Positions 54,885-64,000 of a stretch of 64,000 nucleotides of DNA are shown in pieces. The first letter of the stretch is position 1, and each line of letters starts with the position of its first letter. A model generated the notes under the pieces. That model had not been told where the DNA came from. It made no database searches and saw only the letters and a program-made list of their open reading frames with translations. Origin of the DNA: Ornithodoros turicata (taxonomy: Eukaryota; Arthropoda; Arachnida; Ixodida; Argasidae); the NCBI RefSeq assembly GCF_037126465.1, contig NC_088201.1, positions 67,168,879 to 67,232,878 of the forward strand, in the 5' to 3' direction. Both the position numbers and the translations under genes were made by a program.

Positions 54885-55660
54885 GCTTCCTTTTAGTGTC
54901 CCTGCGCTGCAAGCACATACCTCTCTGTAGCGCCGCTTCACCTTTCCACACCTGTGTTCGCACCGGTTACTCGGTTTTCCTCCTCTTTTCAGAGTGGAGT
55001 GGAGTGGAGAGGCGAGGAGGATTTTGGCACACGGACACGGTGATCTCCTGGAACCTTCTCATTAACAGCTGCCTCTGTAACAAGTAAAATCATTTCTACC
55101 GCTCATTTACGCTGCTGTAGTCGGGTTGCTTATTGCCAGGGTGGCGTTCTACGACGCAGGAGCTTTAGTTATAGTGGATATAGAGTCACTAGATTTAACT
55201 TTGCTTCAGGGTGAGAGCTTATTTAGTGACTCTAATGGTGGCTAGCCACCATACTGCAGCACCACCTCGAAACCTTTCGTGTAGGAATGACAGATGTCAG
55301 TGCGGAATGGATCATGCTTACTGACCACTATACTGCACGTTCGCGCGGTTTGGACAGAAGTACGACTCCGTAGGCTTTCGGTGGTATAATTGTCGTCTGT
55401 TCCCTCTGTACGGCGCCCGCGTGCGGAGAGAGTGTTGGAGAGGCGACACTCAACAGAGGAGAATCAGAGAAACTGAAAAACAAACAAACTAATAACACGC
55501 GACAACACACACAAGAAAAGCACAGCAAACAGTCATTCTTTGCTGATAATGACTGGCGGAACACCTAGTTATAGAGTGCGACCCCATTCATCGCCTGAAG
55601 TATTGCTGTTGAAAATTTCGATATCAATGGCCCCATCTGAGCTATTCTCTCAGCTGCATG
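54885..55660. repeat. Segmental repeat copy 2 (without P-like insertion)
   Basis: Matches 5783-6096 plus 6925-7425 continuously, showing the uninterrupted form. Confidence 0.78.
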
Positions 55661-56148
55661 CAAAAGATTCGCGGACAAAAACTTAGAGCGTGCTTCGCTG
55701 CACTACACCCATAGACGCAATGCATAAGAAACGTATAATTTCATTTTGACGGAGAACGCCGACACTTTTCACTGGTTCGCCACTGGATCCTATGAGGCCT
55801 GTATACAAGGAATTATGCCGAGAAGGAATTATCCGTATATCTATAAAGGCTTTTGTTCCCCCGGCGTTTGAAATCTTACACATTGAACTCAATGAGACAG
55901 AAGTAGAATTCGCACTCCATCGTGATTTCACAGTCTTATACATCAAAATATATCCGCTTTAGGTAATTTTCCACTGCAGTTTCACAATTAGGGGGGCCAT
56001 GTTTGGAACCTAAAGTGAATGTCTTGGTTTTGTAGGGAGCCAATTTTGTTCCCGAGGGCATCAAAGTGCGACTAAAATGTGAGACATCACACTTAAAGAA
56101 GGTTTAACCTATCGACACTTCCGCATGTAGGAAAGCCGACTGTACCGT
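55661..56148. other. No gene seen
   Basis: 55683-55946 on the minus strand is open for 87 codons, without recognisable features. Confidence 0.3.
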
Positions 56149-56672
56149 AATTTCACGCGTATAAGCCGCACGGCAGATAAGCCGCAGGACCCGTTTTTAG
56201 CGACGTTTTGAAAGTTTTCCGACGCAACTGATCTGTGCGACAAAGGAGACCATAGAGAAGGCCGTGAACACTGAGGTCCATTCCCCGGGATCGGCGTGGT
56301 GTACAACAAAGATGCTCAGTTCTAGTGTTCAACCATGATCGGATTGTGCCCTTGCTGTGTGTTTTTATGGATCGACGGGTCAATGGCCTTCCAGAAGACA
56401 CGAATCACTGTCACCACTTTCGTTAAAGTTGCTTGGGGGAAGGGACCAGGAAGGTCAGTCTACACGGCCCTGGGATGGACGCGCCTTTGTTACGCATTGC
56501 TCGTGCATTGGCAGGGCGTTGCTGTTCCAGAGACACTTTCGTTAAAACCGGCGTATGGGGAAAATACCAGGGCAAAATAGTCATCATAAGCCGCACCGGT
56601 GGATAAACCGCAGAGCGCCCGTGAGAAAAAAAAAATCGCGCATAAGCCGCAGCTAATACGCGTGAAATTACG
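56149..56672. mobile_element. TIR element with ATAAGCCGCA motifs
   Basis: Left 'CGTAATTTCACGCGTATAAG' is mirrored by 'AATACGCGTGAAATTACG'; 'ATAAGCCGCA' words recur near both ends (56158, 56177, 56586, 56644). No transposase. Superfamily unassigned. Confidence 0.72.
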
Positions 56673-57095
56673 ACATTTGAGCACGTGTAAATGGAAGGAG
56701 GAATGAGACTCGAAATGGAGGGGAATTATCAGAGTTCAGCGCGCATTCTCCTGTGATAACCAGCACCGCAAGACGGGTTTGATAAAAACATCTACAAAAT
56801 AAACGTGTGCTTTTACGGTCAAAGAGGGTGAAGAACATTTCTGGTGACTTCTGCTTTAACAACAGAGGCTGCAGATACTGCGTTCTCCTGAGGTTCGCGT
56901 TTTTGGAAATCCAACACTCTCTTCTTCTTCGTGTCAGTTTCTTTAACTCTTTCTAACATTGTACTAAAAAGAAGTACAATAATTCTTATGGTTGTAGTGT
57001 GCCGTTATTGCATTGTGATCTGCCCGCCGATGATTTCCTTTTCATATTTACCTTATCTCTGACTGTCATGTTTTTTTGTATGTATACAATGTATG
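56673..57095. other. No gene seen
   Basis: Spacer between two DNA elements; no motif recognised. Confidence 0.3.
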
Positions 57096-57897
57096 CAGGG
57101 CAGGCGATAGGGGGGGGGGGGGCGACCGCCTTAGGCCGCGCGCTTGCATAGACCCCGCGCACGAAGCCCTCAACCAGGGATTACTTTTTTTTAAAATATC
57201 AAGTATGCACTTAATTGCACTCGCGATCTTCGACTAAAACAGAAATGAGAGAAGAATGTGGTATGTGCCATTCCGTCATGTGATGAGAAAAAGTCCCACT
57301 TTTAAGAAAAATCCGCAGAAGAACTGCCCACCCCATACTTCCTCTTACGACTATAAACCATTCCGTGTGGTTTCCGCACGACTTACTTCAATAAATAGCC
57401 GGCCAAACAGCTGACAGCATGATGCCTGCTCTGCACCCTGTGAGCCTGCCTACAAGAACGGTTCCGCCGAGTGGAGCTGTAAGCCGAGTTTTATGGCGGT
57501 GTGAGTGTTGAAAGCAACGCTTGCAAACCGGAACCACGAGCTCTGTGAACTCCATTCTCTGTTGAGCATCATTGGTGCAACGGGAGGTTGATGTTATAGC
57601 AAACGAGAAACCACATATTGCAATAACAATGAACACACGGATGACGCGAATTTCGCACTTGTCCCTCGAGGTTCGAAAGGAGACACCGCCATGTTCGGGT
57701 TGGCAACGTTGAGTCGGGTTGACCGCGTTTGCAAGCAGAGTTTTCGCACCCTTCTCTCCTGCTGCCATTTCCCGTACTGCTAAAATCTCCCACTGCGAAA
57801 TTCTTATAATTTCTTATCTTTTCATTACTGCTGGTGTGAAGGAGGCCCCGCGATGTGCCTTTGCCTCAGGCCCCGCACACCCCTAGCACCGGCGCTG
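57096..57897. mobile_element. Non-autonomous hAT-like element
   Basis: Left 'CAGGGCAGGCGATAGGGG' and right, inverted, 'CAGCGCCGGTGCTAGGGG' are imperfect TIRs followed on each side by GCC-rich 'CCTGAGGC'-type sequence. Perfect 8-bp target repeats AATGTATG flank it (57088-57095, 57898-57905). No transposase in 802 bp. An internal G13 run lies at about 57109-57121. Confidence 0.88.
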
Positions 57898-57905
57898 AAT
57901 GTATG

Positions 57906-59186
57906 CTTACTTTTGTGTTTCACACTCGTTCTTAATTTTTCCTCGCAGCCCCACGGGGAAGCTTGGTTGCCACCAGTATGAAATTTGATGGGTACCTTAA
58001 TGGCTGTAAAATCTATATTTTGTCTAACGAAGTTATATACCTCTATTTAGGAGAAGCGAAGGCAAGGAAATTTTTCTTTTTCTTTTCTTCATGCATGCTC
58101 AAACTGTGCATGGTCGATCCCTTGCGCCTGCACTGTGCGGGAGCGCCATTCACGAACAAAATGTGTAGGTCATCTAAGTAAGGCATATGCTCCTATGTCG
58201 GAACGGAAGCGAAATTTGTCCATTGCAAAAAAGGGACCGAACAAGGTGTAAATATTATGTAAAATTATGGTGCCACTAGTATTTTGCAAGTACGCTGTAC
58301 GGATGGGCATATTTTTGACCATTACGAGCGCGCTGGGCCGCCCACCCGACACGATCGCCCATGGAGCGCGCCAAGCATTGCGGGAAAATCTGAGGAGCGC
58401 GTGACGTCAAATATCTCTCGCGCTCCATGTGCGGCTGCCCGGTAAACGGCACAAACACTGCGAATTCTGAATAACGCCTGAAGATGTTCGATACGGAGAT
58501 CTCGTGAAAGTCTGAAGGCGATATATCCTATGAGAGATGGGTTCGTACATGCTTCTTCGTCTCCGTTCTTTCCCCGTAGCGGGAATTAGACGTACGCCGA
58601 AACGCCAAATGAAAGTCAGGAACTCCAACAAGAGAGCCAACGTGCGTCACTTCCGTGGTCTGCTATGGCGGCGCGGCGACGCTCACCAGGGGCTCAGAGT
58701 GCTCCACGGCCGAATGTTATATCGCGATTGTGGCGGCATTTCAACTAATATACGCAAATCTAAGTCGAATTCCGGATTGTTTTGGTACACATCGCAATAT
58801 GAGGCAAATAGCTTTGCAGCCTATTTTCGCTTCCGTCGTCCTTTAAATGCGTCCAATACAACAGGGACCTAGCGCATATAATCGTGTTGTGATGTTTTCT
58901 TGGCTTCAAGCTGATCATGGCGGCGTACCTGTGCAGAAACTTAACACATTGCCAGAAGCGCGCAGACATGCATCATTCTGTGCAGTTGCCTGCTTATATT
59001 AGCGGCATGTTTTGCGCGTGAAATGGTGCACCCTGGGCGGTTTTTGCAAACACTCGAGGTTACGTTGTACTTCGCCATAGACAAAGTACTGTCAATAGCC
59101 TAAGATAACGTTACTCCAATATTCCCATCACCATGGCGATATCCGATCATTTCTCTTTCCTTTATTATTATTTTTTTTAGTGTACA
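57906..59186. other. No gene recognised
   Basis: A 111-codon plus-strand frame (58537-58872) and its opposite show no domain. No TIRs or tandem repeats seen by eye. Confidence 0.3.
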
Positions 59187-59259
59187 CCAGGGGTGCCGAA
59201 CTCATTCGTGTCTGCGGGCCGCAAACGACCGCTTTGGGGTATCCTGCTTCTGGTATATA

Positions 59260-59504
59260 CAGGGTGTCCCAGAAAACGTGTTACTGAATTCTAAATAAAA
59301 AAACTACGCCACCTAGGATCATGCTGTCAACGGCATTTGTTCTTACTTGGTTTTTGCCACCTCCTGACGTGCATGTCATGTAACCTATGTTTAATTATGT
59401 AAATTTTTGCGAAGTGAACTCAGAAATTTGCCAAGTAAAGGTCACTTTTTTACCCCACCAACATGAAGAGCGTGCCGAATTCTGCCGTTTCCTGGGACAC
59501 CCTG
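59260..59504. mobile_element. Short mariner-like MITE
   Basis: 'CAGGGTGTCCCAGAAAACG' at the left and 'TTTCCTGGGACACCCTG' at the right, with TA on both sides. It matches the left arm of 15328-16248 along most of its length ('CCACCAACATGAAGAGCGTG') and so is an internally deleted relative. Confidence 0.88.
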
Positions 59505-59506
59505 TA

Positions 59507-60245
59507 GATGATCGAATTCACTCGGGAGATCACCAAGCCTACCGGTCAGTGTCTAGTAGCTTTGAAGGCGCTAATATTACAAATCGGCCTTGCAGGGTTT
59601 GCTCAGAAGTTTGGTAGGAGTGTACTAGTAATACTAATCGAGTAAAAATCTGACGCTGAGACAGGTTTAGAGAGTCATTAGCTAAGACGTCTCCCGCTGA
59701 CGGAGTAATCAATGACCGCACTGCGTGAGCTTGTTGTAGTATCCCCAGAGCATTACTTTACGTTTACCCAATGGTCTCCCAGTTCCGTCAGGCTCATTCA
59801 AACCGTGGGAGAGTACATGAGTTGCCTGCGCGCCCTTGACGAGAAGCCCAGTCCGCGAACATACCGACAAAGTAGTGAGAAGAAACGAAGCTCTTCGTAA
59901 AGATCTTTATCCAGTGGTAACATCGTAGCTTTTGTTTCAGGTTGCCACCAGTCCCCCAGGCAGTGTGAAAGTCACATCCTTTTCATTGGTAAAAGAACGT
60001 TGTGGAAGTTTCGAAAAACGTAAAATGTGCCCATTGCGAGACCCTGCAGGTGATGGCTGCCACCATTGGATTAGTATCATCCGAAAGCTTTACAGGACCT
60101 TTCACATGATATAAAGTGATTGTGTTCAAGCGCATGTTTCGTCCGCCAAGTATCGCAAACCACGAGTGGTACGCGAAAATTTTGCATGTTCGATCTTAAT
60201 TATTTCTAAAACGCCAGAATATTTTTCACGATTTATTCCACAGGG
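59507..60245. other. No gene seen
   Basis: Spacer up to the Ty3-type LTR. Short open frames without motifs. Confidence 0.3.
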
Positions 60246-60671
60246 TGTTGCGACGCAAGGTCCCAGGTAGCGTGTAGGAGGTAGAGACAGGGGTCTGGTC
60301 TTGGGAAAACGTAACAGCGTTTATTCTGACATGCTAGCTTTCGAAGATAACAGACAACGTGGCCTCTGAGGTCCTGGCTTATAAAGGTGCTGACCGGAGA
60401 TTAGCTCTACGTCACAGCCTTTGTCCGTGGCTTCTAACCTTGCCTGGGGTTTTCTTCCGTCTGCTTCCTTGGGAGAACAGGTAGTAGATCCCCTCGGAAT
60501 GTTGGCGACGGCGGGTTCCGCATACGGATGACCTTCTCCGTCTGGGTCCGCAGGGAAAACAGGTGGTCAATCCCTTTGGAATGACACAAAGGCTTTCGAA
60601 GTGGTCCTGGTTAATGGCAGGTGCAGCTAATCCCGGCGTGTATGTTTCCGATGTCTGGCTCTGTCGCAACA
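60246..60671 (-). repeat. 3' LTR of Ty3-type element
   Basis: 426 bp bounded by TGTTGCGAC and GTCGCAACA. It lies downstream of the minus-strand pol frame. The matching 5' LTR would be outside the window. Confidence 0.75.
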
Positions 60672-60686
60672 CCCCTCCCCGCCAGG
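60672..60686 (-). promoter_or_regulatory. Polypurine tract of Ty3-type element
   Basis: Minus strand 'CCTGGCGGGGAGGGG' abuts the LTR, the expected plus-strand primer site. Confidence 0.72.
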
Positions 60687-61130
60687 GTGGTCATCGCGAA
60701 ATGGTTGCAGTTTCTTTCGCTGCTCCGTTGAGTCAATGACGGAATGACCAGTATCTTCATGTTTCTCGGCCCAAAGGGGGTAGTGAACAAGCTTGCCAGG
60801 ACGATGACCGGAGGCACTTGTGACCAGAATTTGCAATCATGCAGTAAGTCTGGGACAACATTGGTAGAAACACACCAATCCACGCACTCCAACACAGAAG
60901 AGTGAACCACATCTCTCACTCCAAATCATACCAGACCATGATAATGCCAATAAAATACACATATCTGTTCTGCGGCCCAAAATAATCTACACTAGCACAA
61001 TGATTTTTGACGTAACACTCAAAGAGGATATTTACAGGAAACGTGACGCCACTAATGCACCAGATATGTTAAATGCCTTTCATTCCAAAAATGCCTTTCA
61101 GATATATATACATGGGTCACAAAATGGAGC
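60687..61130. other. Ty3-type element 3' non-coding region
   Basis: Between the pol stop and the polypurine tract; no envelope-like frame seen. Confidence 0.5.
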
Positions 61131-63929
61131 TCATTCTTTGTTTTGGAACCCCCGACTGAGGCCATCAGCATTGCCGTTGAGGCATCCCTTCTTATATCTG
61201 ATTTCGAAATTGTATTGCTGAAGTGCAAGGCTCCAGCGTAGCAGGCGACCATTTTTGTGGGACAAGTTCTGCAACCATTTTAGGGGACAGTGATCTGTTT
61301 CAATGATGAACTTAGTCCCAGCTAAGTAACAAGCCAATTTTTGTACCGCGCACACCAGGCAGGCGCATTCTTTTTCAGAGGCACTATAGGCCTCTTCTCG
61401 GCCGGTCAACTTGCGACTTATATACAAGACTGGCCGTTCTCGTCCTCGTTCATCTAGCTGACATAATACTGCACCGATTCCACGATCACTCGCATCGCAC
61501 TGTACAATAAAGTCGCGCGTGTAATCAGGAGCAGCCAACACGGGCTTGCATGTTAATGCGGCTTTTAGCGACTGAAAAGCCTTCTCCTTAGCAGAATCCC
61601 ATTTGACGGTCTGGGGCTCGCATTTCCGCAGCGCATCTGTGAGGGGGCTCGCCAGCTGAGAATAGTTGCGAATGTAGTGCTGGTAGTACCCAGTAAGCCC
61701 CAGGAAAGCGCGGATATCGGTCTTTGTTTTGGGCCGGGGGTAGTTCACGACGGCAGCAATCTTTACCTCATGTGGGCGACGAGACCCTTGTCCAGTGGTG
61801 TGCCCCAAGTAAGTTACTTCAGCACGTCCCAATTGACACTTTTCGGGACGTACGGTGAGCCCTGCTCTTCGTAGTCGGTCTAGCACTGTCCTGAGGTGCA
61901 CTAAATGTTCTTCCCATGTGTTCGAGAACACCGCTACATCGTCCAGATATGGTAGCGCGAAGTCGCTCAGCCCACTTAAGACACGGTCCATAAGCTTGGA
62001 GAAACAAAAGGGGGCATTTTTCAAACCGAATGCCAACATTTTAGGTCGGAATGTACCCAAAGGCGTAACGAACGCGGAATACCGGCTTGCTCCTTCTGAT
62101 AAGGGTACCTGCCAGTACCCCCTTACGAGGTCAAGAGTAGAAATGTATTTGGCTCTACTAACAGTTTCCACCGGTTCTTCAATATTCGGTATCGGGTATG
62201 TCTCGTCGCGCGTTATCGCGTTTAACCGGCGATAGTCAATGCATGGGCGCGGATCTTTACCCGGAACCTCAACGAGTATCATAGGTGACGTGAAGTCACT
62301 CTCTGCTTGTTCAATCACTCCGAGCTCCAACATCCTTTCGATTTCTTTATCCATTATCACTCTCTGTCTAGGAGACATCCGATACGGTTTCGACCGAATT
62401 GGCTGGTTAGTTGTCAGTTCAATGTCATGCACTACTAAAGAAGTTCTCCCCGGACGTTCTGAAAATATATCTTGAAAATCTGCAATGATATCCTCAACGT
62501 CTCGAACTTGGAATTCCTCCAGACCCTCTCCAACGCGCGTGCATGAAACAATCTCGGCGGTTGTGAGCTGCTTGCTGTTGCCTATCGTCGGTATTTCATT
62601 GGGCTCCTCCTCTGGCATGTTTACTGTCAAGTTCACAACAATTTCCCTTTCTTTGTAAGGTTTCATAAGGTTGCAGTGATAAACTTTAACTGCTTTGCGC
62701 CGCGTTCCAACTTCCACTGCGTAGTTCGTTTCGGATATCTTTTGAACTACCTTTACTGGCCCTTCCCATTGTACATCCAACTTGTTTTGTTTGGAGGGCT
62801 TCAGAAGCATTACTTTATCGCCAACGGCAAACGTACGTTTTCGGGCTGATTTGTCGTAGTACACTTTAGCCTTTTCTTGGGCCGATCTCATATTCTCTTC
62901 AACTACCTCTCTGACGTGATTTAGACGATCAAGCAACTCCAGAACGTATTTCACGACCGTGGGGTCTTCTCCCTGACCTTCCCATGACTCTTTTAACATG
63001 CGGAGAGGACACCTCAGGTTTCTCCCGTAAACTAGCTCCGCCGGGCTAAAGCCGGTCGTGTCGTGTGGCGCGGAACGGAGCGCGAACATCGCCGCAGGTA
63101 GACAAGCCTCCCAATCTCTCTTGTGCTCAAAACACAAAGCTCGAAGTACTCGCTTCATAACGGAGTGAACCCTTTCGACGCTATTTGATTGCGGGTGGTA
63201 AACCGAGCTATGTATTAGCTTAATCCCGCATCTTTCAAAAAATGTTGTCGTGAGAGAGCTTGTAAAAACGCTGCCATTGTCACACTGGATTTCGGCCGGA
63301 AAGCCAACACGGGCAAAAATAGAGAGAAGCGCATCCACCACATTTGTTGAATTAGGCTCTTTGAGCGGGATAGCCTCTGGGAACTTTGTAGCAGGGCAAA
63401 GTGCTGTTAAAATGTGTCGACAGCCCGTTGACGAAGCCGGGAGGGGTCCTACGATATCAATGACTAAACGACGGAACGGCTCAGTGATGATCGGAACCAA
63501 CTGCATAGGGGCCTTTCTTTTGTCGGTTGACTTCCCTATTCTTTGACAAGTGTCGCATGAACGGAAGAACTCCTCAATATCTTTCCAACAACCCGGCCAA
63601 TAGTATTCCTGCGTTAGGCGCATCTTCGTTTTTCGCACGCCTAGATGACCAGCCCACGAGGCGGAGTGTGCCAAGTGCAGCAGATCATTCTTATATTTCT
63701 GCGGAACTACCAGCTGTTCGATTAGTCTGCCTTTGCGGTCTTGATAGCGCCGGTAGAGGAGGTCCGATTTTAGGTAGAAAGAAATGTTTTTCTTCGCTAC
63801 TCCTTCTCTAACATTGTTGCGCAAGTCTTCTAGCAATGGGTCGCTCTGTTGCTCCCTTGCCAGTGTTGTCCTGTCTATATTAGCAAGACTTTGAAAGTTC
63901 AGCGACACTGGCGGAAGGTATTCGCCCAC
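61131..63929 (-). CDS. Ty3-type Pol with integrase upstream of reverse transcriptase
   Basis: One open frame of 932 codons, no stops. Integrase first: zinc domain His88/His95/Cys125/Cys128, catalytic Asp158 ('VIDIVGP'), Asp217 ('QCDNGS') and Glu252 ('NSVERVHS'), then a GPY/F-like module ('WEGPVKVV', 388-396). RT follows: 'IDYRRLN', Asp600 in 'STLDLVRGYWQVPL', 'YLDD' (661-664). RNase H ends it: Asp812 ('QCDASD'), Glu854, Asp879 ('ETDH'), Asp922 ('NADGLSR'). Normal Ty3 order is RT-RNase H-integrase; this order is known from the gmr1-like group. All catalytic residues are present. Gag and protease should lie beyond 64000; the first Met may not be the native start. Confidence 0.93.
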   Translation of the reverse strand: MGEYLPPVSLNFQSLANIDRTTLAREQQSDPLLEDLRNNVREGVAKKNISFYLKSDLLYRRYQDRKGRLIEQLVVPQKYKNDLLHLAHSASWAGHLGVRKTKMRLTQEYYWPGCWKDIEEFFRSCDTCQRIGKSTDKRKAPMQLVPIITEPFRRLVIDIVGPLPASSTGCRHILTALCPATKFPEAIPLKEPNSTNVVDALLSIFARVGFPAEIQCDNGSVFTSSLTTTFFERCGIKLIHSSVYHPQSNSVERVHSVMKRVLRALCFEHKRDWEACLPAAMFALRSAPHDTTGFSPAELVYGRNLRCPLRMLKESWEGQGEDPTVVKYVLELLDRLNHVREVVEENMRSAQEKAKVYYDKSARKRTFAVGDKVMLLKPSKQNKLDVQWEGPVKVVQKISETNYAVEVGTRRKAVKVYHCNLMKPYKEREIVVNLTVNMPEEEPNEIPTIGNSKQLTTAEIVSCTRVGEGLEEFQVRDVEDIIADFQDIFSERPGRTSLVVHDIELTTNQPIRSKPYRMSPRQRVIMDKEIERMLELGVIEQAESDFTSPMILVEVPGKDPRPCIDYRRLNAITRDETYPIPNIEEPVETVSRAKYISTLDLVRGYWQVPLSEGASRYSAFVTPLGTFRPKMLAFGLKNAPFCFSKLMDRVLSGLSDFALPYLDDVAVFSNTWEEHLVHLRTVLDRLRRAGLTVRPEKCQLGRAEVTYLGHTTGQGSRRPHEVKIAAVVNYPRPKTKTDIRAFLGLTGYYQHYIRNYSQLASPLTDALRKCEPQTVKWDSAKEKAFQSLKAALTCKPVLAAPDYTRDFIVQCDASDRGIGAVLCQLDERGRERPVLYISRKLTGREEAYSASEKECACLVCAVQKLACYLAGTKFIIETDHCPLKWLQNLSHKNGRLLRWSLALQQYNFEIRYKKGCLNGNADGLSRGFQNKE

Positions 63930-64000
63930 GGTCGGCAGGAGGCTCGCCTCAGTAGTGGTATTTCTACATTTCTCCTGTTGTGCACTCGCTATAGCTCCTT

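Noticed and set aside
59187..59259. hAT-like left end 'CAGGGGTGCCGAACTC'
   Set aside because: Suggestive of common hAT-derived repeats, but no partner end or duplication was found.
1..64000. Intact host protein-coding gene or bacterial contamination
   Set aside because: No host gene with recognisable exons was found, and SINEs, LINEs and Penelope-like elements throughout exclude a bacterial source.

Overview
This is a repeat-dominated nuclear segment of an animal genome. The mix of CR1-like and I/R1-like LINEs, Penelope-like elements, Ty1/copia and Ty3 elements, tRNA-derived SINEs, several classes of non-autonomous DNA transposon and Polinton/adintovirus remnants suggests an arthropod, plausibly a chelicerate such as a tick. 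That host call is inference; no species marker is present. I found no intact host gene. Almost everything recognisable is a mobile element or an endogenised viral gene, mostly broken by stops, frameshifts or nested insertions.

Layout. 1-4914: Polinton/adintovirus copy A (capsid C-terminus, adenain-type protease, an unknown 136-aa reverse-strand gene, broken protein-primed DNA polymerase B). 5267-7425: a small TIR element, a dispersed repeat, and a segmental repeat split by a P-like element (6105-6916) with an 8-bp target duplication. 7925-14281: CR1-like LINE on the minus strand, with a 2A motif in ORF1 and nine 261-bp monomers at its 5' end. 14282-18817: foldback mariner-like MITE, tandem repeats, a Penelope-like fragment with a hammerhead-like motif, another TIR element. 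18966-21075: a second Penelope-like element (minus). 21085-33164: Polinton/adintovirus copy B, whose polymerase (plus strand) converges on protease, capsid, core-like and penton-like genes (minus strand). The polymerase is split by a decayed copia element that itself carries a 1.9-kb TIR element; the capsid gene is split by a 2.1-kb insert carrying a SINE.

34292-38908: I-like LINE fragment, a SINE, and a Penelope-like element in head-to-head palindromic form with a 19-bp target duplication. 39184-43064: I-like LINE derivatives and 3' ends that terminate in poly(C). 42117-53441: one I-like LINE (minus strand) split by a Harbinger-like element, a 3.5-kb foldback element, a 1.4-kb TIR element, a truncated LINE copy and small inserts. 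54885-59504: second copy of the segmental repeat, a hAT-like element with an 8-bp target duplication, and MITEs. 60246-64000: the 3' half of a Ty3-type LTR retrotransposon on the minus strand, whose one open frame runs integrase, reverse transcriptase, RNase H.

How the genes relate. In copy B the replication gene and the virion genes point at each other and meet at a 54-bp hairpin carrying AATAAA on both strands, which looks like a shared bidirectional 3' end. The window holds enough nested insertions with target duplications to order many events. The youngest-looking coding unit is the open 932-codon Ty3 frame; the viral genes are clearly decayed.
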